From the NCBI GenBank assembly GCA_022793895.1, contig JAAWDS010000020.1, forward strand, positions 1-35,558: a stretch of 35,558 nt of DNA. The letters run 5' to 3'. Origin of the DNA: Provencibacterium sp. Its GTDB lineage: Bacteria; Bacillota; Clostridia; Oscillospirales; Ruminococcaceae. The translations under genes were made by a program, and so were the position numbers. The notes below the pieces were generated by a model. It was not told where the DNA came from. It saw only the letters and a program-made list of their open reading frames with translations, and did not search any database. Below are positions 24,232 through 31,686 of the stretch, piece by piece (position 1 is the stretch's first letter; every line of letters begins with the position of its first letter).

Positions 24232-25660
24232 CCAGTCCGAAGAGCTCCGCTGTCTCCTGCCAATCCAGGTTGCGGATGTGATGCTTTCGTTTCCCCTCCG
24301 AAAAAGAAAAGACCAGAAGATCGCAGCGCTTGTCAAAATACTGAATCGGGCTTTGCCGCAGGCAGACGCAGGCAATCTTGTCGCGGGGCAGGACGACGGT
24401 ATGCAGATAGTAGCCGGAGGAATAGTAGAGGGTGAATCGATCCCCCTCCCGCGCAGCGCCCGAAGTAAAATAGTCGATCAGCCGGACGGTCAGAAACCAG
24501 TAGGCGGGGAAGCAGAGCATGAAGCCCACCCAGCCGATGAAGCCCCCCCATCCGGGCAGCCTCCAGCGCAGCAGCAGCGTACAGGCCGGGATCAGCAGGC
24601 AGCCCCAGCTCGGATCGCCGATAAACTTGAAGAGCGCGCCCCAGTTGTGCCGGATCTGCCGCGCATCGGGATGAAATTCCGGAAAAAAGAGGTTCAGCGT
24701 CTTTTTCACATCGCGGGTCCGCACCGCGGGGACCACGCTGGAAACATCGTCGCTGTGCTTGGAATAGCCGACCGCATGGATATGCACCGAGCAGAAGCGC
24801 AGCAGCCAGCTCAAAACGCTCTGGCGGATGTCGAGATAATTGATCTTCTCCACCGCAACGGCATATGCGCGGGTGGTGAAAACGCCGCCGGTGATGTGCA
24901 GCGAATCCCCCTGCCGGCGCAGGCAGAAATTTTTGTGGCGGATGAATTTGACGGTAAACGCGCACAGCCAGCCGAACAGCAGCAGATAACCCACCGCCGC
25001 CGCCGCGGGCGGCAGGCCGAAGGCCAACAGCTGCATCGCCCGCTCAAAGGTGCCGTAAATCCGTTCGGAGAACTCGTTGCCGAGCAGCTTGCCGGTCTGG
25101 GAAACCAGGGTGGACAGAAAGAGCACCCCGGCAAAGGAGGAGGAGGAAAAGGCGGCCAGCGCCGCCACATACAGGCTTTTGGGACGGTACTGCCGGGTCA
25201 GCCCGGAGGAGGGAAGGGACCGCCGGTACAGGTCCAAAATGCGCTCCGCCTCCGCGCGGGAGACAAAGAGGGAGAAATCGTTGCGCTTCTGCGATCCGGC
25301 CAGCGTGTCGGCGCGCAGATGCACCGCGCCAAACGGCCGCAGGTAAAACGACCGGATAGCGCAGAGCGTCGCTATTTTCTGCATGGGGATATAGTAGGTG
25401 CGCCGGATGATAAGCCCCTGGCAGGCATGCAGCCCCTCCCGGTCGAACCGGTAGACGCAGAAATACCATTGCAGCGTCGATCCCAGCAGGATGAAGGCGA
25501 GGACCAGCAGATCCACCCAGGCGCTGTCCAGCCAGGCGCGCAGCCCGCCGCCGAAGGCGGTGATAAAGCCGCGCACGAGGGGGATGATCAGCATATAAAG
25601 AAAGCCCTTGAGGTTGTGCAGAATCAAAAAGGGATGGGAGTGCCGCCAGTCCTTGCTCAC
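24209..25660 (-). CDS. ydbT: YdbT-like membrane protein with bacterial PH domains
   Basis: A 483-residue membrane protein with hydrophobic helices near the N-terminus (about 40-65) and in two further pairs (around 165-225 and 365-395), separating bacterial PH (bPH2/DUF304) domains. Repeated PH signatures are YYIPMQKIATL, AYAVAVEKINYLDIRQSVLSWLLRFCSVHIHAVG and YLHTVVLPRDKIACVCLRQSPIQYF. Length and partner match B. subtilis YdbT (about 490 aa), paired with YdbS and linked there to resistance against a bacteriocin. The GTG start at 25660 overlaps the ydbS stop (GTGA), with a G-rich site upstream, so the two are coupled. The gene symbol is by analogy. Confidence 0.85.
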   Translation of the reverse strand: MSKDWRHSHPFLILHNLKGFLYMLIIPLVRGFITAFGGGLRAWLDSAWVDLLVLAFILLGSTLQWYFCVYRFDREGLHACQGLIIRRTYYIPMQKIATLCAIRSFYLRPFGAVHLRADTLAGSQKRNDFSLFVSRAEAERILDLYRRSLPSSGLTRQYRPKSLYVAALAAFSSSSFAGVLFLSTLVSQTGKLLGNEFSERIYGTFERAMQLLAFGLPPAAAAVGYLLLFGWLCAFTVKFIRHKNFCLRRQGDSLHITGGVFTTRAYAVAVEKINYLDIRQSVLSWLLRFCSVHIHAVGYSKHSDDVSSVVPAVRTRDVKKTLNLFFPEFHPDARQIRHNWGALFKFIGDPSWGCLLIPACTLLLRWRLPGWGGFIGWVGFMLCFPAYWFLTVRLIDYFTSGAAREGDRFTLYYSSGYYLHTVVLPRDKIACVCLRQSPIQYFDKRCDLLVFSFSEGKRKHHIRNLDWQETAELFGLETGRTAT

Positions 25661-26112
25661 GGGGCGCTCCCCCCCTCCCGGCCGAGCTGGGAAAGGCGGC
25701 CGCAGAGGGCGGCCCCTTCCCCGGCGCGCAGCCCGGAAAGATAGAGGACGCTGCCCGCCCCCCACACCTGGACCGAGCACAGCCCCAACAGGCGGGCCAA
25801 AGGGGTGGCGCTGGTGGTGATGTTCTGAATGTTGCGCAGCTCCATAGCCTTCATGCGGTTATAAAAAACGCCGCACCGGAGGATAAAGCTGGTCTCTGTA
25901 ACGGTATAGGAGAGCTTATAGTATTTCACCGGGTAGTAGATGAGGAACATAAACAGATAGAAAACCATCCAAAGAACGGTCAGCACCGCCGTCCAGACCG
26001 GGGCGGAGGGAAAAAAGAGCGCGATAAAAAACGGGCACAGCAAAATCCCCGCGCTCAGGCGTACCCGCCAAAGCAGCAGGGCGCGGCTGTCAGCCTTCTT
26101 CATTCCCGGCAC
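25657..26112 (-). CDS. ydbS: YdbS-like membrane protein with one bacterial PH domain
   Basis: A 151-residue protein with two transmembrane helices (about 15-60) and one bPH2 domain, seen in LSYTVTETSFILRCGVFYNRMKAMELRNIQNITTS and the following LLGLCSVQVWGAG. I chose the GTG at 26112 because GGGGGAG lies 6 bases upstream; an ATG three codons later is too far from it. It starts 29 bases after tex and overlaps ydbT, so the order is tex-ydbS-ydbT. Confidence 0.83.
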   Translation of the reverse strand: MPGMKKADSRALLLWRVRLSAGILLCPFFIALFFPSAPVWTAVLTVLWMVFYLFMFLIYYPVKYYKLSYTVTETSFILRCGVFYNRMKAMELRNIQNITTSATPLARLLGLCSVQVWGAGSVLYLSGLRAGEGAALCGRLSQLGREGGSAP

Positions 26113-26141
26113 CGCTATCTCCCCCTTTCCTGTAAGCGCCG

Positions 26142-28298
26142 TCACTGGACGCCCCGCATCGTCAGCGAGATGCGCTTGCGGGCCGGATCCACCGAGAGCA
26201 CCTTCACCTTCACCACATCCCCGACATGCACCGCGTCCAGCGGATGGGAGACATACCGCTCGCTGAGCTGGGAGATGTGCACCAGCCCATCCTGATGAAC
26301 CCCGATGTCCACGAACGCGCCGAAATCCACGATGTTGCGCACCGTCCCGGAGAGGGTCATCCCTTCCCGGAGATCCTTCAGATCCATCGCCCCCTGGCGC
26401 AGCAGCGGGGGCGGCAGGCTGTCGCGCATATCGCGGCCCGGCTTCATCAGCTCTTCGATGATGTCGCGCAGCGTCGGCTCGCCCACGCCCAGCCCGCTGC
26501 AAAGCGCGTCTATCCCTAAGCGCTCCGCCTGGGCGGGAAGATCTCCGAGCTTCCCCTCCCGGACGTTTTCGGGCGCATAGCCGCAGCGGGACAGCAGCCC
26601 GTCCGCCGCCGCATAGCTCTCCGGATGGACGGCGGTATTATCCAATATGTTCTCGCTCTCCGAAACGCGCAGAAAGCCTGCGCACTGCAAAAACGCCTTC
26701 TTGCCTAAGCCCTTCACCTTCAAAAGCTCCTGGCGCGAATGGAACCGGCCGTTCTCCTCGCGGTAGGAAACGATGTTCTGCGCGGTGGAGGCGTTGATAC
26801 CGGCGATATATTTGAGCAGCGCATGGGAAGCGGTGTTCAGATCCACCCCGACCGAGTTGACCGCCCCCTCCACCACGCCGCCCAAGGCCTCCGAAAGCTC
26901 CTTCTGGGGCATGTCGTGCTGATACTGGCCGACGCCGATCGCCTTGGGATCGATTTTGACCAGCTCCGCCAGCGGGTCCTGAAGCCGCCGGGCTATGGAA
27001 ACGGCGCTGCGCAGCGAAACATCAAACTGCGGGAACTCCTCTGCGGCGAGCTTGGAGGCGGAATAGACCGACGCCCCCGCCTCGCTGACCACCATATAGG
27101 AAAGCCCCAGTTCGGGATGGGCTGCGATAAGCTCTGCAATAAACGCCTCGCTCTCGCCGGTAGCCGTTCCGTTGCCGATGGAGACCACCTCCACCCGGTG
27201 CTTCCGGCAGAGATCGGCGATTTTTTTTGCCGCCTCTTCTTTTTTATTCTGCGGCGGCGTCGGATAGACCACCGCCGTATCCAGTACCTTGCCGGTGGGA
27301 TCCACCACCGCGAGCTTGCAGCCGGTGCGGTAGGCGGGATCCAGGCCGAGCACCACCCGCCCCTTGAGCGGGGGCTGCAACAGCAGTTGGCGAAGGTTCT
27401 GCGCAAAAACATGGATGGCCGCCTTTTCGGCCTTTTCGGTCAGCGCAGCGCGCGCCTCCCGCTCCAGCGAGGGGAACAGCAGGCGCTGCCAGCCGTCGCA
27501 GGCGGCGGCCTCGACATATTCCCGGCAGGGGGAGGGCTTGCGCTTGAGCACCAGCGCCCGCAGCAGCGCCAGGGCCTTCTCCCCGTCGGCCCGGATGGAA
27601 ACCTTGAGAAACTCCTCCCGCTCCCCGCGGTTGACGGCCAGCACCCGGTGTCCGGCAATTTTGCGCAGCGGTTCGGAAAAATGGCAATAAGCGGTGTAAA
27701 CGCTTTCCTTCTCCTCATCGCCCTCCGCCTCCAGCATGCCCTCCGCCTGGAGAAAGGCGCGCAGGCGGCCGCGGATATCCGCGTCATCCGAAAACTGCTC
27801 GGCCAGGATATCCATCGCCCCTTGCAGCGCGGCTCCGGCGTCCGGCACCTCCTGATCCGGGTTCACATAACGTTCGGCAACAAAGGCCGGATCCTGTGCA
27901 TGCGGATCCTGCGCCAACAGGAAGGCGGCCAGCGGGGCGAGCCCCCTCTCGCGCGCCACCGAAGCGCGGGTCTTTCGCTTGGGGCGGTAAGGACGGTAAA
28001 GATCCTCCAGCGCGGCAAGGGTAGAAGCGGCGGCAACCGAGGCGCGCAGCTCATCGGTCAGCTTCCCCTGCTGATCGATGAGCGAAAGGATCTCCTCCCT
28101 CCGCTTTTCGAGCGCGCGCAGGTAGCCGAGCCGTTCCTCAAGATCCCGCAGCTCGTTATCATCCAGGCCGCCGGTGGCCTCCTTGCGGTAACGCGCAATA
28201 AAGGGGATGGTGTTCCCCGCATCGATCAGCTCCACCGCCGCCTGCACGCGGGACCCAGCCAAGCCGAGCTCTTCTGCAATCTGTCTCACGATATCCAT
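26142..28298 (-). CDS. tex: Tex-family RNA-binding transcription accessory protein
   Basis: A 718-residue cytosolic nucleic-acid-binding protein of standard Tex length. Order of domains: N-terminal helix-turn-helix-like region with FIARYRKEATGGLDD (about 30-45), the YqgF/RNase H-like domain around VLGLDPAYRTGCKLAVVD, the helix-hairpin-helix block LLKVKGLGKKAFLQCAGFLRV, and a C-terminal S1 domain (GMTLSGTVRNIVDFGAFVDIGVHQDGLVHISQLS, about 643-716). The ATG at 28298 follows GGAGGGG at 9 bases. It leads the ydbS-ydbT unit. Confidence 0.96.
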   Translation of the reverse strand: MDIVRQIAEELGLAGSRVQAAVELIDAGNTIPFIARYRKEATGGLDDNELRDLEERLGYLRALEKRREEILSLIDQQGKLTDELRASVAAASTLAALEDLYRPYRPKRKTRASVARERGLAPLAAFLLAQDPHAQDPAFVAERYVNPDQEVPDAGAALQGAMDILAEQFSDDADIRGRLRAFLQAEGMLEAEGDEEKESVYTAYCHFSEPLRKIAGHRVLAVNRGEREEFLKVSIRADGEKALALLRALVLKRKPSPCREYVEAAACDGWQRLLFPSLEREARAALTEKAEKAAIHVFAQNLRQLLLQPPLKGRVVLGLDPAYRTGCKLAVVDPTGKVLDTAVVYPTPPQNKKEEAAKKIADLCRKHRVEVVSIGNGTATGESEAFIAELIAAHPELGLSYMVVSEAGASVYSASKLAAEEFPQFDVSLRSAVSIARRLQDPLAELVKIDPKAIGVGQYQHDMPQKELSEALGGVVEGAVNSVGVDLNTASHALLKYIAGINASTAQNIVSYREENGRFHSRQELLKVKGLGKKAFLQCAGFLRVSESENILDNTAVHPESYAAADGLLSRCGYAPENVREGKLGDLPAQAERLGIDALCSGLGVGEPTLRDIIEELMKPGRDMRDSLPPPLLRQGAMDLKDLREGMTLSGTVRNIVDFGAFVDIGVHQDGLVHISQLSERYVSHPLDAVHVGDVVKVKVLSVDPARKRISLTMRGVQ

Positions 28299-28733
28299 AA
28301 AGGTTGACCCCTCCTGAAAAGTAACGAAAGGCAAAGCCTATGAACAACCTATTTTTGTCCGCGGCGCCGCCAAATAAACCCGCATATCCGAGCCGCCCGC
28401 GCTCCTCACCCGCAGGCGCGCAGCCGTACCGGCCATGCCTCCTGAGGCGGCAAACAAACCAACGTATCATAGCCGCTCCTGCGGCTATGATACCATAAAC
28501 GCTTCACGGTTATGGTATCATTGGCCACGCCCGTAGGGCGGCCAAATAAATCAATGTATAATAGCCGCCTGCGGCTATTATACCATAAAATGGGCGGGCT
28601 ATAAAAGGATTTACGCGAATCCGCATACGCAATTCAGAACGATAGGAAATATAACGCCGCACAAAATTTTAAAAATCCCTCCTCCTGCCGGATCACGCAT
28701 TCCAAACGCCGGATTTTCTGTAAAATCCGCCTG
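28299..28733. other. Repeat-rich divergent intergenic region (tex / ABC exporter)
   Basis: This stretch between tex and the exporter promoter has no gene that I can support. It holds a chain of palindromes (28447-28583), a diverged third copy of the same element (around 28357-28410), and further right an AT-rich part with a perfect 7-bp stem, GGATTTT/AAAATCC (28711-28728), which has no T-run and is unlikely to be a terminator. Confidence 0.6.
28447..28583. repeat. Two copies of a palindromic element (13-bp stems)
   Basis: Copy 1: flank GCGGCAAACAAACC from 28447, stem 28464-28476 with 28481-28493. Copy 2: flank GCGGCCAAATAAATC from 28538, stem 28556-28568 with 28571-28583. Both stems have the core ATAGCCGC/GCGGCTAT and are followed by CATAAA. 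One stem pair differs between the copies as C-G versus A-T, so pairing is kept. A weaker relative (GCCGCCAAATAAACC) starts near 28366. Confidence 0.88.
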
Positions 28734-28762
28734 TTCCCTTCGACGATCATTTGTGCTAAAAT
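28734..28762 (+). promoter_or_regulatory. Possible promoter of the leader peptide and ABC exporter
   Basis: An extended -10 element TGCTAAAAT (TAAAAT at 28757-28762) with a poor -35 (TTCCCT at 28734-28739, 17-base spacing). Transcription would start about 85 bases before the small ORF. Confidence 0.45.
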
Positions 28763-28855
28763 GGGGAACGGCCGCCTTTCCCCCGTCAAGAGGATGGGGA
28801 GCAAAAAGTCCGGCGGTCTTTGGGTTTTAAAATAGAGAAAGGATGAACCGATAAG

Positions 28856-28909
28856 ATGAAAACGATTGCTCTGTACGCCAAGGGAAACGGAGGGCGTTTC
28901 AGCCGGTAA
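28856..28909 (+). CDS. Possible 17-residue leader peptide upstream of the ABC exporter
   Basis: A short frame, MKTIALYAKGNGGRFSR, starts at an ATG preceded by AAAGGA about 10 bases upstream and ends 51 bases before the exporter ATG. GGAGGGC inside its last third (28889-28895) can pair with GCCCTCC at 28923-28929. The same downstream bases (CTCCT, 28926-28930) can instead pair with the exporter's ribosome site AGGAG (28943-28947). This mutually exclusive arrangement is what erm-type translational attenuators use. No known arrest motif is recognised. Coding status is inferred from position and pairing only. Confidence 0.4.
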   Translation: MKTIALYAKGNGGRFSR

Positions 28910-28960
28910 ATCCTTCGCTGTGGCCCTCCTGGACAGTAGACAAGGAGAGTCGCCTTTTTT

Positions 28961-30709
28961 ATGTTTTCTTATTTTAAAAAGTTCGTTTCCTATTACCGGC
29001 CCTACCGGGCCTCGTTCGCGCTGGTGCTGGCTGTGTCGGTAGCCGCATCCTGCATCTCCCTCACCTACCCGCTCTTTACGCGGTACATCACCGACACGCT
29101 GCTTGTGGACCCGCTCCCCGGCGCCGCCGGACGGATCCTTCTCACCGGTTTTTGTATGCTGCTTCTGCTGGCCGTTCAAACCGCCTGCGACTATTGGCAG
29201 GATTACCGCGGCCACGCCGTCGGCGCGCAGATCGAATGCGACGTGCGCAAGGAGCTCTTTGCACATGTGCAGAAGATGTCCTTCCGCTTTTTTGACGAAC
29301 ACAAGGTGGGCGGGCTGCTCACCCGCCTGACCGACGATCTGCTCTGGCTGGCCGAGCTTTACCACCATGGGCCGGAGGATATCCTCATCTCGCTGACCCG
29401 CTTTTTAGGCGCGTCGGCGATCCTATCGTTCATCAACCCGCGCCTGACGCTGCTGGTCCTCGCCTTCCTGCCGGTGATGACGGCGTTTGTCCTTTTCTTC
29501 AGCGCCCGGATGCGCAAAGCTATCCGGCAGAGCCGGGACCGGATTTCCGAAGTAAACGGGCAGGTGGAGGAGACCCTTGCGGGGATACGGGTCGTGCAAT
29601 CGTTCGTCCGCGAGGGCTATGAGCAGAAAAAATTTGACCGCAGCAACCGGAAGTTTTTGGAGAGCCGTAAGCGCATCTACCGCGCCGAGGCCGTCGTTTA
29701 TCAGGGCATCGAATGCTTCACCCGGCTCATTACCCTTTCGGTCGTGGTGTGCGGCGGTCTCAGCATGCTGCACGGCTGGATGAAGCTCGGCGACCTGTTG
29801 AGCTTCACCCTCTACATCGGCTATCTCACCGACCCGATTCACCGGCTGATGAATACCATCGAGCTCTACCAGCACGGCCTGTCCGGGTTTGACCGCTTTT
29901 TGGAGCTGATGAGCTTGCAGCCGGAGATTACCGATCCTTCGGATGCCGCCGGGCCGCAGAAGCTGGAGGGGGCCTTTGCCTTCCGGGATGTGAGCTTCTC
30001 CTATGGCGGCGGACAGCCGGAGGTGCTCAAAAACCTTTCGCTGCAAATCGAGCCGGGCGAGACGGTCGCGCTCGTGGGTCCCAGCGGGGTGGGGAAAACC
30101 ACCTTCTGCTCCCTGCTCCCGCGCTTTTATGAGGCGAGCGGCGGCAGCATCCTGCTGGATGGGCAGGATATCCGCACCCTGCCGTTAACAACCCTGCGGG
30201 AGAGCATCGGCGTTGTGCAGCAGGATACCTACCTGTTCTCCGGCAGTATCCTGGAGAACATCCGTTACGGGCGGCCGGACGCGAGCGAGGAGGAGGTTAT
30301 CGCCGCGGCCCGCCAGGCCCATGCCCACCCGTTTATTATGGATCTCCCGGACGGCTATCAAACCGATATCGGCCCTCATGGCCTCCGGCTCTCCGGCGGG
30401 CAGCGCCAGCGGCTGGCGCTTGCGCGGGTGTTTTTGAAGAACCCGCCCATCCTCATTCTGGATGAAGCGACCAGCGCGCTGGACAACGAAAGCGAGCGGA
30501 TGGTTCAGCGGTCCCTAGAGGAACTCTGCCGGGGAAGGACCACCTTTATCATTGCCCACCGGCTCTCCACCATCCGCAGCGCGTCCCGGATCCTGGTGCT
30601 CTCGGAAGGGACGGTGGCCGAGGAGGGGACGCATGCGCAGCTGCTCGCGCGCGGCGGCCTCTACGCCCGGCTCTATGGGATGGACGGCGAACGGGTGGCG
30701 CTGGGTTAA
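28961..30709 (+). CDS. ABC exporter, fused permease and ATPase (MsbA/multidrug type)
   Basis: A 582-residue half-transporter, expected to work as a homodimer that exports drugs, lipids or peptides. Six helices lie in the first 320 residues (start FKKFVSYYRPYRASFALVLAVSV), with the coupling region HVQKMSFRFFDEHKVGGLLTRLTDD. The ATPase domain has Walker A GPSGVGKTT (about 373-381), Q-loop VVQQDTYLFSGSI, signature LSGGQRQR (about 477), Walker B ILILDEATSALD and the switch His in IIAHRLSTI. The ATG is behind AAGGAGAG at somewhat long spacing (13 bases). No second half-transporter gene is adjacent. Its leader suggests inducible translation. Confidence 0.93.
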   Translation: MFSYFKKFVSYYRPYRASFALVLAVSVAASCISLTYPLFTRYITDTLLVDPLPGAAGRILLTGFCMLLLLAVQTACDYWQDYRGHAVGAQIECDVRKELFAHVQKMSFRFFDEHKVGGLLTRLTDDLLWLAELYHHGPEDILISLTRFLGASAILSFINPRLTLLVLAFLPVMTAFVLFFSARMRKAIRQSRDRISEVNGQVEETLAGIRVVQSFVREGYEQKKFDRSNRKFLESRKRIYRAEAVVYQGIECFTRLITLSVVVCGGLSMLHGWMKLGDLLSFTLYIGYLTDPIHRLMNTIELYQHGLSGFDRFLELMSLQPEITDPSDAAGPQKLEGAFAFRDVSFSYGGGQPEVLKNLSLQIEPGETVALVGPSGVGKTTFCSLLPRFYEASGGSILLDGQDIRTLPLTTLRESIGVVQQDTYLFSGSILENIRYGRPDASEEEVIAAARQAHAHPFIMDLPDGYQTDIGPHGLRLSGGQRQRLALARVFLKNPPILILDEATSALDNESERMVQRSLEELCRGRTTFIIAHRLSTIRSASRILVLSEGTVAEEGTHAQLLARGGLYARLYGMDGERVALG

Positions 30710-30730
30710 GGGCCGGCTGAGAGCGTTTTG

Positions 30731-30763
30731 GCGGCTGCATTCAGGCCGATCCCAGCCGCTTTT
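30731..30763 (+). terminator. Possible terminator after the ABC exporter
   Basis: A short GCGGCTG/CAGCCGC stem (30731-30737 with 30753-30759) followed by TTTT. The loop is 15 bases, so it is weak. Confidence 0.4.
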
Positions 30764-30965
30764 CGGCGATTAGAGAGAAATTGCAAAGCCTATCCCTGGT
30801 GAACCGTACTTTTTCAGAAGGTACGCAAATCTTTATAGGCGCGCCCGATAAAACCGATTCTCGAAAGCCCTCTCCAGCCGCTGGCTGGAGAGGGATCCGC
30901 TTATCGAAGGATTGATTTTCTACGCAAACTCCCTTTTTGAAAGTATATGCCCATTGGAAAATAGC

Positions 30966-30996
30966 TTGTAAATAGATACGGTAAATATTTTATGAT
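30966..30996 (+). promoter_or_regulatory. Tentative promoter of the lipoprotein gene
   Basis: TTGTAA (30966-30971) and TATGAT (30991-30996) separated by 19 bases, 36 bases before the GTG start. The spacing is longer than ideal. Confidence 0.3.
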
Positions 30997-31031
30997 CGAA
31001 AATACTCAGCGGAAGTTAGGAGGTATGGAAC

Positions 31032-31523
31032 GTGATAAAAATGAAAGCATGGCTCTTATGGGCAACCCTAATGCTGGCGTTAACCGGGTGCGGAAAAACA
31101 GAGCAGGAACCGCTCACCGTATATTCTTTTAGCGGAGAAAATGAACAGCTTGCCATTTCAAACGGCGTTATTGTTTTGAACGGTACAGAAGAAATATTTA
31201 CCGGCGGCGACTTGAAAGTAACGGGCGATTTATTCGCGGACATTACGTCCTACTCAACCACATTTTATATTTTGTCCGGGGACGAAAAGGACGTCATCCT
31301 CTCCAATTGTATCATCGATCAGACGGGAGGCGCCGTCAACGCCCCAAGCAGCTTGGGGAAATTGTCGGGAGAGAGCATCATTAGGAGAACCAAAATAGAT
31401 GGGGCAAGCGATTTAAAAAATGGCCTTTATTTCGAGCTCGCTACGAAAGATAAAAATGGCAAAGAAAATGTATATCTGTTACAAATGTCTCTAACGGAAA
31501 TCACAAAAAATGCCGGCAGCTGA
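31032..31523 (+). CDS. Hypothetical lipoprotein (AT-rich orphan)
   Basis: A 163-residue exported protein with a signal peptide ending in the lipobox LTGC (Cys20), so it is probably anchored to the membrane outer face. The rest looks beta-rich (YSFSGENEQLAISNGVIVLNGTEEIFTGGDLKV, ending near VYLLQMSLTEI) and has no recognised domain. GTG at 31032 is chosen because TTAGGAGG lies 8 bases upstream; the ATG three codons later is too far. Its DNA is clearly richer in A and T than its neighbours, and both flanks are non-coding, which suggests recent acquisition or weak codon selection. Confidence 0.75.
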   Translation: MIKMKAWLLWATLMLALTGCGKTEQEPLTVYSFSGENEQLAISNGVIVLNGTEEIFTGGDLKVTGDLFADITSYSTTFYILSGDEKDVILSNCIIDQTGGAVNAPSSLGKLSGESIIRRTKIDGASDLKNGLYFELATKDKNGKENVYLLQMSLTEITKNAGS

Positions 31524-31628
31524 ATCCAGCCAGCTTACAGCTTCTTAAACGGCTAGGTTGACATGGATTCTATCCTACCTGTAAAAATATTTATTGCCGC
31601 CCGGTTAAATAGGCGTCGGAAAAACGCC

Positions 31629-31658
31629 GGAAGGGGCCGCGGCAAAACGGCCCCTTCC
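31629..31658 (-). terminator. Terminator after noc
   Basis: An 11-bp perfect stem (31629-31639 with 31648-31658). On the minus strand it is followed by GGCGTTTTT. It lies about 30 bases beyond the noc stop. Confidence 0.75.
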
Positions 31659-31686
31659 AGCTCTCAGCAAGGAATGCTTTTATTGC

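Larger units (their letters stand above)
30710..31031 (+). other. Intergenic region between ABC exporter and lipoprotein gene
   Basis: About 320 bases without a gene. It holds a weak terminator (30731-30763), a nested pair of stems (GCCTAT 30788-30793 with ATAGGC 30835-30840, and inside it 30805-30812 with 30818-30825), and a perfect 11-bp hairpin (30868-30878 with 30884-30894) with no T-run. The last 100 bases turn AT-rich and probably contain the promoter of the next gene. Confidence 0.55.

Noticed and set aside
24278-25744. Long plus-strand open frame opposite ydbT
   Set aside because: Antisense shadow; low-complexity Gln/Gly/Arg-rich product and no start signal.
26739-28307. Long plus-strand open frame opposite tex
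   Set aside because: Antisense shadow of a confidently identified tex gene; no recognisable domain.
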